From: Pirellulaceae bacterium
GTDB taxonomy: Bacteria; Planctomycetota; Planctomycetia; Pirellulales; Pirellulaceae
Assembly (NCBI GenBank): GCA_026004775.1
Contig: BPJU01000002.1
Location: 366,435 to 430,434 of the forward strand
Direction: 5' to 3'
Length of the DNA: 64,000 nucleotides
Shown piece by piece: positions 8,452-17,478 of the stretch (position 1 is the first letter of the stretch; each line of letters begins with the position of its first letter). The notes under the pieces were generated by a model, which saw only the letters and a program-made list of their open reading frames with translations, had not been told where the DNA came from and did not search any database. A program made the translations under genes and the position numbers.

Positions 8452-10185
8452 CTAGCCGGACTTGCCCCACACCAGCCGCGAAAACTCATGCCACGGGCGG
8501 GTGTTCAGCACATCCTGCGCGGAAAGTCCAGCGCGGCGAGCCTGAAGCACGCCGTAGCGCATCGCGTCCAGCCCCTCGGGGCTGTGCGCGTCGGTGCTGA
8601 TCACCAGCAGCACTCCGTGCTGGCGGGCGGCGGCTGCATGCACGTCATTCAGATCCAAACGATCGGGCGTTGCGTTGATCTCCAGAAACTTCCCGTGCTG
8701 TGCCGCCTCCCGAAAAACCGTCTCCAGATCCACTTGATACGGCTCCCGGCGGTTGATCAGCCGGCCGGTGGGATGGGCAATCACCCGCACCGATGGATGT
8801 TCGATCGCCTGCAACATGCGCTCGGTTATCTGCTGGCGTGACTGGCGCTGGCCGTAATGAATACTAGCGACTACCCAATCGGCTTCAGCCAGCACGTCGT
8901 CCGGCAGATCCATCCCCCCTTTTTCCAGGATGTCGCATTCGACGCCTTTCAGAATCTTCAATTTTCCTTCGTAGCGGTCGTTCAGTTCGTCGATCAAGCG
9001 CCACTGTTTGCGCAACCGGCGAGGATCCAGGCCGTGGGCCATGCTAACGCGCGGTGAGTGATCCGTGATGGCGATATAGCGCAGCCGCCGGCGCACGGCT
9101 GCTTCGGCCATTTCTTCCAGCGAAGCACTGCCGTCCGAGTCGCTGGTGTGCATGTGCAGATCGCCGCGGATCTCTTCCAGCCGCACCAATTCGGGCAGTT
9201 TGCCCTGGTCGGCCCATTGGAACTCCTGGCGGGCTTCCCGCAATTCGGGCGGGATCCAGGGCAATCCGAGTGCCGCGTACACTTCCTCTTCGGTGCGTCC
9301 GGCGATGCGTTCCTCTCCCCGGTAGACACCGTACTCATTGATCTTCAATCCGCGCTGGCGGGCCCTCGAACGCAACTCGATGTTGTGCGCCTTTGAGCCG
9401 GTGAAGTATTGCAGCGCCGCACCGAACGATTCGGCCGGTACCACGCGAAGGTCGATCTGGAGCCCCCGCTTGGTGCGGATGGACATCTTCGTATCACCGC
9501 GAGCCAGCACTTCGCCGACATCGGCAAATTTGGCGAATTGATCCATCACCTTCGACGGTTGGGTGGATACCACGAGCACATCCAGATCGCCAACCGTCTC
9601 GCGTCCGCGGCGGTAACTGCCCGCCACTTCTGCCTGCTCGACTCCCGGCGCCTGTTTGAGATGTTTGAGCAGTTGCTGGACGATCTGGTCGGCATCAGCC
9701 CAAAAAATACGCTGCTCGGCCTGTTGCGCCAGCGAGAGATTCTCCAGGATCGCTTTTTCCGTCTTTTCTCCGAACCCCTTCAATTGCCGCACCCGTCCTT
9801 CGCGGCAGGCCTTCTCTAGATCGGCAACCGATTGAATACCCAGCTCTTTGTGCAAGGCGGCGGCCTTCTTCGGGCCCAAGCCCGGGATGCGCAGCAGCGC
9901 CAGCAGTCCTTCCGGGACTTGCGCGCGCAGCTCCTCCAACTGCGGCAGTTTTCCCGTTTGCACGAGCGTCTGGCACTTGGCCGCCACGCTTTCGCCGATG
10001 CCGTCGATCTCCAGCAGGCGTTTCGGATCCTGGGCAACAATGTCGGCGACCGGTTCGGGCAGGTCGCGGATCACGCGGGCGCTGTTGCGATACGAGCGAA
10101 CACGGAATGGGTTGGCCCCCTGCAACTCCAGCAGATCGGCCATCAATTCAAACGTTTCGGCGATTTCGGCATTCGTGATCGTCAC
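8452..10185 (-). CDS. polX: DNA polymerase/3'-5' exonuclease PolX
   Basis: PolX is a family X repair polymerase that fills short gaps in base-excision repair, with a C-terminal PHP nuclease. I choose GTG at 10185 (577 residues), because AAGGAG sits 9 nt upstream and the start gives the usual family length. An N-terminal helix-hairpin-helix region (about 1-150) contains two DNA-binding motifs, IDGIGES and IPGLGPKKA. The nucleotidyltransferase motif is GSYRRGRETVGDLDV (189-203), with Asp200, Asp202 and Asp245 as metal ligands. The PHP domain starts HMHTSDSDG (344-352), followed by TDHS near 374. It lies 26 nt downstream of the TGS GTPase gene and probably shares its transcript. Confidence 0.95.
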   Translation of the reverse strand: MTITNAEIAETFELMADLLELQGANPFRVRSYRNSARVIRDLPEPVADIVAQDPKRLLEIDGIGESVAAKCQTLVQTGKLPQLEELRAQVPEGLLALLRIPGLGPKKAAALHKELGIQSVADLEKACREGRVRQLKGFGEKTEKAILENLSLAQQAEQRIFWADADQIVQQLLKHLKQAPGVEQAEVAGSYRRGRETVGDLDVLVVSTQPSKVMDQFAKFADVGEVLARGDTKMSIRTKRGLQIDLRVVPAESFGAALQYFTGSKAHNIELRSRARQRGLKINEYGVYRGEERIAGRTEEEVYAALGLPWIPPELREARQEFQWADQGKLPELVRLEEIRGDLHMHTSDSDGSASLEEMAEAAVRRRLRYIAITDHSPRVSMAHGLDPRRLRKQWRLIDELNDRYEGKLKILKGVECDILEKGGMDLPDDVLAEADWVVASIHYGQRQSRQQITERMLQAIEHPSVRVIAHPTGRLINRREPYQVDLETVFREAAQHGKFLEINATPDRLDLNDVHAAAARQHGVLLVISTDAHSPEGLDAMRYGVLQARRAGLSAQDVLNTRPWHEFSRLVWGKSG

Positions 10186-10211
10186 GGCCCCACTCCTTGT
10201 CCGCCCGCAGG

Positions 10212-11204
10212 CTACTCGTGGAACTCCACCACATCCCCGTCTTCCGGAACATAGTCGCCTTTGACGACCGTCGCATCGTGAACACGTTTTCCCCAAACAC
10301 GCGCGAATTTCAGATTGCGTGCCAAGTCCTTGTGGATCATCTCGGCCACTTCGATCAACGTCCCGCCCCGGCGAATCGTAAACGGCCGGTCCCGATCCGG
10401 TTCTTTTTGCCAGGGGGCCTTGGTATAGACGCGGACGACGTCCAACGAGCGATAGATCGCTTCGCGCAGCTCCTCCAGACCCTCTCCGGTCAACGCGGAA
10501 ATTTCGTACCGTGGAAGGTCCAGGGGGAAGAACTCATCGAGCAGTGCCACGCGCTCCGCAAAACCAGGCAAGTCCTTCTTGTTCAGTACCAGCAGCGATT
10601 GCGTGTAAGAAAGCCCCACATCTTCCTCGTCCAGATAGGAGCTGCGCGCCAAGCGTGATTTGGTTTGTTGCAGCCGTTCGACCACTTCCAGCAGGGCATC
10701 CAGACCTTCGTCGTTGCCCATGTCGGCCACCAACAACACCAAGTCGGCTCCCCGGATGAGGCCATGAAGATTCGGGTCCAGAAAATCCTTGGTGATTGGG
10801 GGTGTGTCGACAAGCTGCACCATCACGTCCTGCCAGGGCATCATGCCGGGTTGGGGTTCGCGTGTGGTGAACGGGTAGGGAGCTACTTCGGGCGTGGCTC
10901 TTGTGAGTGATGCCAGCAATTGGCTCTTGCCGGCATTCGGCCCGCCGATGATCACGGCCCGACCTGCTCCCTGACGGGTGATCTTCAGCGTGCTGCCGCG
11001 ACGGGTTCCGGGCCGCGTCTGCTGGAGTTCCTTCTTGACACGGCTGATCTTTTGGCGGAGTTCTGCCTGGAGTTTGTCCGTCCCCTTGTGCTTGGGTAAC
11101 TCGCGCAGCATCCACTCCAGACACCGAAGCTCTTCTTCCGGTGTCGATGCGCGCCGATACTCTTGTTCCGCCTTCAGATACTGCGGGGTCAAATTCGCGG
11201 GCAT
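10212..11204 (-). CDS. TGS-domain GTPase (Obg/DRG-like)
   Basis: This is a cytoplasmic P-loop GTPase of the Obg/DRG branch with a C-terminal TGS domain, a group generally linked to ribosomes or translation. The ATG at 11204 (330 residues) has AGGAAG just upstream; the longer open frame is not supported. Motifs are G1 GGPNAGKS (87-94), G3 DTPP (133-136), G4 NKKD (208-211) and G5 SAL (236-238). The TGS domain spans about 258-328. Residues 10-65 form a charged helical region typical of DRG-type N-termini. The specific cellular target is unknown. It forms a likely two-gene unit with polX. Confidence 0.9.
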   Translation of the reverse strand: MPANLTPQYLKAEQEYRRASTPEEELRCLEWMLRELPKHKGTDKLQAELRQKISRVKKELQQTRPGTRRGSTLKITRQGAGRAVIIGGPNAGKSQLLASLTRATPEVAPYPFTTREPQPGMMPWQDVMVQLVDTPPITKDFLDPNLHGLIRGADLVLLVADMGNDEGLDALLEVVERLQQTKSRLARSSYLDEEDVGLSYTQSLLVLNKKDLPGFAERVALLDEFFPLDLPRYEISALTGEGLEELREAIYRSLDVVRVYTKAPWQKEPDRDRPFTIRRGGTLIEVAEMIHKDLARNLKFARVWGKRVHDATVVKGDYVPEDGDVVEFHE

Positions 11205-11344
11205 CGCTTCCTGCCACTCGCACCACCGCCACTGGAATACCAGACGCTCTACTGGGCAAATCCTGATTTTATCACCAGCAACGGCGTTACCGTAGCAGGA
11301 TCTGCCACAGTTCGACTCCAGCACTGCCCGCCAAGAAAAGAGAG

Positions 11345-12829
11345 CTAGCGACTGCGACTCCGCCAACCGCCGTCGTCCAACGGCACCGAACCGCGCACGT
11401 TCGTAGCACGGTGCGCCGAAGCACCGTCTGCGGCGTGCCCCTGCTTCGCCTCCAGCAATCCGGCATTCGGCGTGCGCCATCCCACCTGCTCGATCGCTAC
11501 CGGCGACGCGGCAGGCACCTCCGTGCGATAAACGTTGTTAGGCATGGACTGAGCCGTGCGGTCTCGAGGCTGCACGAGCCGTGCCGGCGGAGCCTCTTTC
11601 AGCCGCAAAGCACGTGGGTCCGGAATCGGACGCAACTGGAATTGCACGTCTGGATCCGGCCCGAGAGGTCCATGAAGCTGTAATGAATCGGTTTCGCTCG
11701 AGGTGTCACCGGCAGCCGGTGGTCCAGCCGCCTGCGATGGATCGACCCGCGTCCGGTGTCCGGTACTCGATGCAGAAACCCCCGAACCGTTGCCCGATAC
11801 CCCACCGGCGCTCGACGAACCTGGCTGACTGGAGCTGCCCGATCCAGGAGCCGGAGCCGGTGGGTTCGAATAACGACTCGGATCCAAACTAGGTGGCATG
11901 TCAGCCGGCTCGCGTATCGTACTGCTGCCGGACGCCGCACCGCCTGGCGTTCCCCCTGGAGACAGCGGCACAGATGTGCCGGGTACGGCGGTTCCAGGGA
12001 ACGATGTACCGGGTGCCGTTGCGCTCGGCAGCGGCCCGCTGGGCGGTGTGGGGGGAATCAATGTACCCGGTGTGGCCGGAACCGTAGTGGGAGCCACACT
12101 GGTTGTCGGCGGCACACACACCGCCGGCGCCGGCGGTGCCGCAACCGTGTTGTTGCGGCGGTGCCCGAACAGCCGGCCCAGGAAGCCGTCCGAACTGCCC
12201 ACCGGCACGCGGCGGGCCTGCCACGTGTACGTCGTGCACGGAACCATCACTGTCGTTGGCATCCCGGTCGCCGGATCAATCGTGGTCGTAGGTCGGAAAC
12301 TGGTTACCGGTACCCGATACCAAATCGTCCGATAGGAAGTGCTCGATGGAACGGCCATCACCGGGGAGGCCGGTACCGCGCCGGCCACGGCACTGCCGGG
12401 TACCGTGCTCGGGACGGCCGCCGAGCTGTAAACGACCTGGCTGGTCAAAGGCGCGGTGGTCGCAGGAGGCGCTACCATACCCAGCCCGTTTACAGCGGTA
12501 GTGCCAGCCGGTACCACAGCGCCGGTGCTTCCCACGGCCTGCACCGCCGGTAATGACTGCGGCGCCGTGGGAATCGCCGTTACCGGATAACTGGTCGTGA
12601 CCGGGGAATAGGTGGTGACCGGCAGGTAGGTAGTTACCGGATAATACGTGGTGACGGGTACATATTGGGTGCCGACGGGCACGTATTGAGTTGAGCTCCT
12701 GCCGAAGAGTCGTTCCCACAAGGGCGAAGCGGCCCGAAGCTCACTGCTGGTGCTCAACACGCCCAAGACGGTTATGATAACCGCACTCCATGGACACTTT
12801 TTCCACGCAGGCCAGGAAAGCCGTTCCAT
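11345..12829 (-). CDS. Low-complexity secreted protein with VPVTTY-type repeats
   Basis: I do not recognise a family for this 494-residue protein. The N-terminus (positively charged, then a hydrophobic stretch at about 12-33 ending in ELRAAS) looks like a signal peptide. Residues about 49-90 are a tandem of six- to eight-residue units such as YVPVTTYYPVTTYLPVTTY. A later part has TSFRPTTTIDPATGMPTT and VPCTTYTWQARRVPV. The rest is Pro/Thr/Ser/Gly-rich and disordered-looking. Similar Thr-Pro-rich proteins are common in planctomycetes. Cell-envelope placement is inferred. The gene is divergent from the glycosyltransferase gene at 13212. Confidence 0.75.
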   Translation of the reverse strand: MERLSWPAWKKCPWSAVIITVLGVLSTSSELRAASPLWERLFGRSSTQYVPVGTQYVPVTTYYPVTTYLPVTTYSPVTTSYPVTAIPTAPQSLPAVQAVGSTGAVVPAGTTAVNGLGMVAPPATTAPLTSQVVYSSAAVPSTVPGSAVAGAVPASPVMAVPSSTSYRTIWYRVPVTSFRPTTTIDPATGMPTTVMVPCTTYTWQARRVPVGSSDGFLGRLFGHRRNNTVAAPPAPAVCVPPTTSVAPTTVPATPGTLIPPTPPSGPLPSATAPGTSFPGTAVPGTSVPLSPGGTPGGAASGSSTIREPADMPPSLDPSRYSNPPAPAPGSGSSSQPGSSSAGGVSGNGSGVSASSTGHRTRVDPSQAAGPPAAGDTSSETDSLQLHGPLGPDPDVQFQLRPIPDPRALRLKEAPPARLVQPRDRTAQSMPNNVYRTEVPAASPVAIEQVGWRTPNAGLLEAKQGHAADGASAHRATNVRGSVPLDDGGWRSRSR

Positions 12830-13211
12830 CCGTCACACTCCCGAATTGAAATTGCCGCTGGTCACCGGAAGCGGCAGGTTGAACGTCGTGTCGGGCGGGC
12901 AGCCCTTGCGCCGCCGAAGCGCGTACTCTGCCACCGCTTCTACCGAAACCTTACGCCACGTTAGCTGCAAAGGGAAGCAGCAACACTCAGTAACGGTGAA
13001 ATTTTTTTGCAAGAATTCCTGATGCGGCAATTAGGAAAATTTGTTCGATCCGGCAAAATCTGCCGGGAGTTGCCGGGCATCAAGAGGCGGCCGGTACCTG
13101 TCGCCCATCGCCCGTCGTGCTCGGAAAGTTGGCGTTGTCGGCCAGGCACTCTTCGGCTATAAGCGCCTTGAAACAACAAGCTCGGCGTTGTGAAAGAACC
13201 ACGGTGGGTGT
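12830..13211. other. Divergent intergenic region
   Basis: This 382 bp stretch separates the low-complexity secreted protein (minus) from the glycosyltransferase (plus) and must hold both promoters. It has an unusual AT-rich patch at about 12996-13045, including seven consecutive T. The repeated word GCCGGG occurs near 13060-13075. I see no RNA gene and no convincing open frame in it. Confidence 0.5.
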
Positions 13212-14999
13212 ATGAAGGCGATCCTATCGAAGGCAGGATGCTACGTGTTGGCCGGGTGCCTGGTGGCGGCAGTCGTTTTCGCCAATCTCGGGGCCACCCG
13301 GCTTTGGGATCGGGATGAACCGCGCAACGCCGGCTGCGCTTGGGAGATGCTGGAACGGGGTGACTGGATTGTTCCGACGTTTAACGGGGAGCTGCGCAGC
13401 CACAAGCCGGTCTTGTTGTATTGGCTGATGATGAGTGCCTACCGGGTGTTCGGGCGCACCGAGTGGGCGGCACGATTCTGGTCGGCCGTTTTATCGGTCG
13501 GTAGCTGCCTGTTGTTGGCCGACCTGGTGCGCCGATGGCTCGGCAGTTCAGTCGCCGTACTGGCGGCGGTCGTTCTGGGCACGTCGCTGATGTTTGTCGT
13601 GGCGGCTCGAGCCGCCACACCCGATGCGGCGCTGATATTCTTTGTGACGGCTGCTCTGTGGTGGTTTGCCCGCCACCATGTCGTCGGCTCACGTGGGGAT
13701 AGGGAGAACCGCGCGATCTGCGGGGTCTCGACGGGCACCAGGTTCCTGCAACCTTGGAACATACCGTTTGCCAGCGGCTACTATGCGCTGTTGGGGCTGG
13801 CGGTCTTGGCGAAGGGACCGGTGGGAGCAATTCTGCCGGCAGCCATCACAGGTGTTTTCCTGTGGTGGGACCATTTTTCGGTGGAATCAGCAACCGTTCG
13901 AGACGGCTGCCTGCGCCGGACGCTGCGTTCGCTGCTTTCTGCCGCTGCCACGATGCGGCTCGGACCAGGAATTGTCATTCTGCTGGCCGTGGCAGCACCG
14001 TGGTATGTATGGGTTTCGCTGCGCACGGAGGGGCAATTCTTATACGAGTTCCTTTTCGTTCACAATTGGCAGCGAGCCCGCACGGCTTTTGAAGGGCATG
14101 CGGGGCCTTTCTTTTACTATTTGCCTGCCTTCCTGGTGGGATTTTTCCCCTGGTCAATATTTTTTGTGCCGACTGTTTTGGAAGTTTGGTATCATAGGCG
14201 AGACAAGGAGCACAGGCGGATTATTAGTTTTTTCATCTGTTGGTTCGTAGTATGGGTCGGGGCTTTTTCGTGCGCTCAAACAAAACTGCCCAGTTATATA
14301 ACACCAGCATATCCGGCTGCAGCCGCTCTGACGGCTTTCTACCTGGATCAGTGGCAAAAATACTCGGCTCATACCCGCCCAGCCTGGGTTTTCTGGGCAC
14401 TGGTGGTGTTGGGCATAGCGGGAACAGGAATCCTGGCGGGTGCCTGGATTGTGGTGCCGAAGTACCTTCCCGACGAGAGGCTGCTGGCTCTGATCGGCCT
14501 GGTGCCGGTGGCGGGCGCTGCGGCCGGCATGGGGGCCTGGCTGGCGAACCGCCGGCAGCAGGTCGTAGCGATCGTGGCCGCTTCGGCAATGCTGCTGTGT
14601 TTGGGGCTTTTCGCCTGGGCGGCGGTTCGAGTTGACCGATATCGCAACCTCGAAAAGCTGGTAGCCCATTTGTCCCACTCGGGCACTGCCGCTGAATGTG
14701 CCGCTTTGGGCGTGCTGGAGCCCAGTTGGGTGTTTTACCTGGGGCGGCCGATCAAGTGTTACGGTGTGACAAGTGATGAAAGTGTTTCCGAGCAGGTTGC
14801 CTCATTTTTGGGAGAAAGCGGATCGCGACGCCTGGTGACAACCGCTACGCTTTATCAACGCCTGGACAAGGAACTATCCGGGCGAGTGCAGATTGTTGGC
14901 GAAGTGCCCTACTTCCTGGAAAACGAGACGCTGGTAATTTTAAGTGGGGTACCGAGCACTGCCCGTGCCGAGCAGCCGGCCCGCATTCACTCGCGTTGA
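13212..14999 (+). CDS. ArnT-like glycosyltransferase, GT39/GT83 family (GT-C fold)
   Basis: This 595-residue polytopic membrane protein resembles ArnT and protein mannosyltransferases, which move sugars from polyprenyl-phosphate donors on the outer face of the cytoplasmic membrane. The first extracytoplasmic loop has the diagnostic acidic pair in WDRDEPRNA (Asp35, Glu36), and SHKPVLLYWL (about 63-72) is the second family signature. About ten further hydrophobic segments follow, and a soluble C-terminal domain of about 120 residues begins near 470. Acceptor and sugar are unknown; lipid A-like or protein substrates are possible. The gene stands alone and converges on the pseudopilin gene at 15036. 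Confidence 0.88.
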   Translation: MKAILSKAGCYVLAGCLVAAVVFANLGATRLWDRDEPRNAGCAWEMLERGDWIVPTFNGELRSHKPVLLYWLMMSAYRVFGRTEWAARFWSAVLSVGSCLLLADLVRRWLGSSVAVLAAVVLGTSLMFVVAARAATPDAALIFFVTAALWWFARHHVVGSRGDRENRAICGVSTGTRFLQPWNIPFASGYYALLGLAVLAKGPVGAILPAAITGVFLWWDHFSVESATVRDGCLRRTLRSLLSAAATMRLGPGIVILLAVAAPWYVWVSLRTEGQFLYEFLFVHNWQRARTAFEGHAGPFFYYLPAFLVGFFPWSIFFVPTVLEVWYHRRDKEHRRIISFFICWFVVWVGAFSCAQTKLPSYITPAYPAAAALTAFYLDQWQKYSAHTRPAWVFWALVVLGIAGTGILAGAWIVVPKYLPDERLLALIGLVPVAGAAAGMGAWLANRRQQVVAIVAASAMLLCLGLFAWAAVRVDRYRNLEKLVAHLSHSGTAAECAALGVLEPSWVFYLGRPIKCYGVTSDESVSEQVASFLGESGSRRLVTTATLYQRLDKELSGRVQIVGEVPYFLENETLVILSGVPSTARAEQPARIHSR

Positions 15000-15035
15000 C
15001 GGCATTAGCAGCGCGGCAGGCAATTCGTCGTGCCG

Positions 15036-15446
15036 CTACGGAAGTGCGTGATCGTGTCCGGCAACTCGGCCTTGGGAGTCCAGCGTGTAGGGCTGGCCGC
15101 TGACGGGGCAGGCCGGCGCTTTGTCGGGAAGGTAGTCCGGGTTGTTCTCTAATTGATCGAGCGATTCGGGAACCTTTCCGTTGTCAAAGTAGTAGCGCTC
15201 GGCGGCACTATTTATTTCCGCTTTGTATTGTTGGCAGGCGTGGATCTTGGCTCTTAGAGTACTTCCGCCGATGCGTGGAATAATGACCATGGCAAGAATA
15301 CCTATTAGTGTGACCACGGCTAGTAATTCCAACAATGAAAAACCGTTTCTCAGCCGCACGCCACGTGAACTCTTTGCGGCGAAAATTACGCGCAGTTGGG
15401 CCGAAAGGCTGCCTTTGTCAATGTGATGTTTCTTCGAGCAAGTCAT
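15036..15446 (-). CDS. GspG-like pseudopilin (third copy, separate from the main run)
   Basis: This is a type II secretion / type IV pilin-like protein with a prepilin peptidase site in RNGFSLLELLAVVTLIG (cleavage G|F, Glu at +5). A hydrophobic helix and a short globular domain follow, with NNPDYLPDKAPACPVSGQPY, which is GspG-like. The end LDSQGRVAGHDH closely matches the end of the pseudopilin at 25070 (LDSNGRVVGHDH). The ATG at 15446 overlaps the upstream gene by 29 nt, but has no clear ribosome site. The leader would be long for a prepilin, so a later non-ATG start is possible. Confidence 0.82.
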   Translation of the reverse strand: MTCSKKHHIDKGSLSAQLRVIFAAKSSRGVRLRNGFSLLELLAVVTLIGILAMVIIPRIGGSTLRAKIHACQQYKAEINSAAERYYFDNGKVPESLDQLENNPDYLPDKAPACPVSGQPYTLDSQGRVAGHDHALP

Positions 15447-16176
15447 GAAGAAGTGGAATTACATAGGTGTAAAAGTCGTGTTTAGGACGAATGCCACAAC
15501 TTTCAGCCTTCACCACAAAATTCCTGTCGACCAGATAAAATCCGGGCGCCAACCTCCGAGCCGCTTCGGTCACTAATTCCGGCGGGGCTGCCAAGGTTAC
15601 AGCGTTCGGTTGTTCACCCAAGTTGAAATGTCTCTCCCATTGGCGAAGGTCGTGGGCCGACGGGGGCTGGGCGTGTCGATTTAATATCATGATGCGTACA
15701 TGGATCAGGTCCGGATGGCGTACGTCCACTTGTCCAAACGTTGCCAGGTATTGGGTGAGCGATTGGAGATTGGCCTGAGGTGCGACCCCTTCGAACGGAC
15801 CGTACGCGTGGCCGCCGGCCAAGGCGACGCTGGCGGGCGAACCGGCGGCCACCAGCTCGACCAGCAGCACCTTTCCGCGGAAGCGGCTGATGCGCGTCAA
15901 CCAGCCCCCCGAATCGCTCAACAACAGGTCGGGAAAGGGCCGGCCGACTTCAGGGGGCCATGGTCCTGGCGGAGAATCGTTCGGAACCAACCGGACAGCG
16001 GCCGTTTGCCACAAGTTGTACAACGGTTTCCGATAATAGCGCCAGATGACTGCGGCACAGACGGCCAATACACCGCAAAGAAACAGAGTCGCCCAGCGCT
16101 TGCGAAACCGCAACCGCACCAGTACCGCCAGAATCGAATACAACAGACACAAACTAAGCGGTGATGATAGTCCCAT
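15418..16176 (-). CDS. Membrane-anchored redoxin-like protein lacking the CXXC motif
   Basis: The 252-residue protein has two N-terminal hydrophobic segments (about 5-20 and 28-46). A domain resembling thioredoxin-like AhpC/TlpA proteins follows: VGRPFPDLLLSDSGG, then RISRFRGKVLLVELVAAG. The position where TlpA-type proteins carry WCPPC reads GSPAS here, so there is no redox cysteine pair and no disulfide chemistry is expected. The C-terminal half includes a region on which a FYLVDRNFVVK strand fits the thioredoxin fold. The assignment to the fold is tentative. It overlaps the third pseudopilin gene and follows pilT after about 180 bp. Confidence 0.6.
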   Translation of the reverse strand: MGLSSPLSLCLLYSILAVLVRLRFRKRWATLFLCGVLAVCAAVIWRYYRKPLYNLWQTAAVRLVPNDSPPGPWPPEVGRPFPDLLLSDSGGWLTRISRFRGKVLLVELVAAGSPASVALAGGHAYGPFEGVAPQANLQSLTQYLATFGQVDVRHPDLIHVRIMILNRHAQPPSAHDLRQWERHFNLGEQPNAVTLAAPPELVTEAARRLAPGFYLVDRNFVVKAESCGIRPKHDFYTYVIPLLHDLLEETSH

Positions 16177-16353
16177 GGCCCCACCGTCGGAAACTGTTCC
16201 ATGGGAATTTTAGCTCACGTAACGGACATACCGCAGGCAACCGGCAGGTTCGGCCCTCTACCGGTTGGGACACTACTAGGCGACCAGGCTGGTTCGGCTG
16301 GGTAAGCAGGGATTTACGCAAAGAAAGGCAGGTGCGGCTTGTAACGGTTGCAG

Positions 16354-17451
16354 TTACGAAAGTGCGGCCAACCGGCATTCCAGAATATTCGGGTCACGGG
16401 CCACTTGGTAGGCTTCGTGGCGGCCGATCCAGCCGGCGGCCACCAGTTCCGCCAGGGACTGTTCCAGAAGACGCATCCCGTCGTGTGCGGACGTTTGCAA
16501 CACCGAGTAAATCTGGTGCGGCTCGCCCGTGCGGATCAAATTGGCCACAGCCGTGTTGACTCGGAGAATTTCCACCACCGGAACTCGCCCCGACCCGCTG
16601 CGGCACCGGACCAGGCGTTGGGACATCACGGCGCGCAACACGCGGGACAGTTGGTCGCGGACGCTGGCTTGCTCTTGAGCGGGAAACACACTGATGATCC
16701 GATCGATGACTCCCACGACGTCACCGGTGTGGAGTGAAGTGAACACCAGGTGGCCGGTTTCGGCCGCCGTGATGGCGGCCCGCATCGTCTCCACATCGCG
16801 CATCTCCCCGACCAGCAATACGTCGGGATCCTCGCGCAACGCCGCCCGCACCGCCTCCGCAAACGTCGGCACGTCCGTATAAAGCTCCCGTTGCCGCACC
16901 AAACCCATGTGATGGCTGTGGAGATACTCGACCGGGTCTTCGATCGTAATAATGTGGCATGCTCGTGACAGGTTGATCTGATGGATGAGTGCTGCCAGCG
17001 TGGTAGTCTTGCCACTGCCGGTGGGCCCGGTGATGACGACCAGCCCGTCACGAAACTCGGCCAGTGCGGAGACGTCGTCCGGCAGATTCAGCTCGGACAC
17101 CGTATGGAAACGGTTGTCCAGGTAGCGAAGAGCCATCGCGGTACGACCTCGTTCCCGGAAAACATTCACTCGGAAGCGATGGCCGTTGGGAGTCGTGTAA
17201 GCAAGGTCGACTGTCATCCGCCGCCGGAATAGTTCGCGCTGCGGCTCGGTCATCAATTCGTGAGCCCACTGCTCCAGCCAATCGCCGGCAATCCGCGGCT
17301 CACTCCATGTGACCAATTCCGAGTCGATTCGATAATGAGGCAGGCTGCCGGCCGTCAGATGCAGGTCCGACGCCCGCAACTCCACGGTGCGTTCCGCCAA
17401 TTCGTGAAACAACTGCAAGTCACAGGTGGTGCACAGAGTTGGGTGATTCAT
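16354..17451 (-). CDS. pilT: PilT-type ATPase (type IV pilus retraction-like)
   Basis: PilT-type ATPases are cytoplasmic hexamers that power pilus retraction. This 365-residue protein has the normal PilT length. It shows the N-terminal ASDLHLTAGSLPHYRI segment, Walker A GPTGSGKT (142-149), the Asp box ITIEDPVEY (168-176), Walker B DVLLVGEMRD (210-219) and the His box TSLHTGD (238-244). The N-terminal CTTC at residues 7-10 is not typical of PilT. Its start lies 27 nt after the secretin stop, so it appears co-transcribed with the secretion genes, an unusual place for a retraction ATPase. Confidence 0.9.
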   Translation of the reverse strand: MNHPTLCTTCDLQLFHELAERTVELRASDLHLTAGSLPHYRIDSELVTWSEPRIAGDWLEQWAHELMTEPQRELFRRRMTVDLAYTTPNGHRFRVNVFRERGRTAMALRYLDNRFHTVSELNLPDDVSALAEFRDGLVVITGPTGSGKTTTLAALIHQINLSRACHIITIEDPVEYLHSHHMGLVRQRELYTDVPTFAEAVRAALREDPDVLLVGEMRDVETMRAAITAAETGHLVFTSLHTGDVVGVIDRIISVFPAQEQASVRDQLSRVLRAVMSQRLVRCRSGSGRVPVVEILRVNTAVANLIRTGEPHQIYSVLQTSAHDGMRLLEQSLAELVAAGWIGRHEAYQVARDPNILECRLAALS

Positions 17452-17478
17452 GAGCGTATATCCGGCGGCAGGTCACCT

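Noticed and set aside
14990-15040. Hairpin AGCGGCA / TGCCGCGCT between the glycosyltransferase and the third pseudopilin
   Set aside because: No T-run follows the stem on either strand, so it is not called a terminator.
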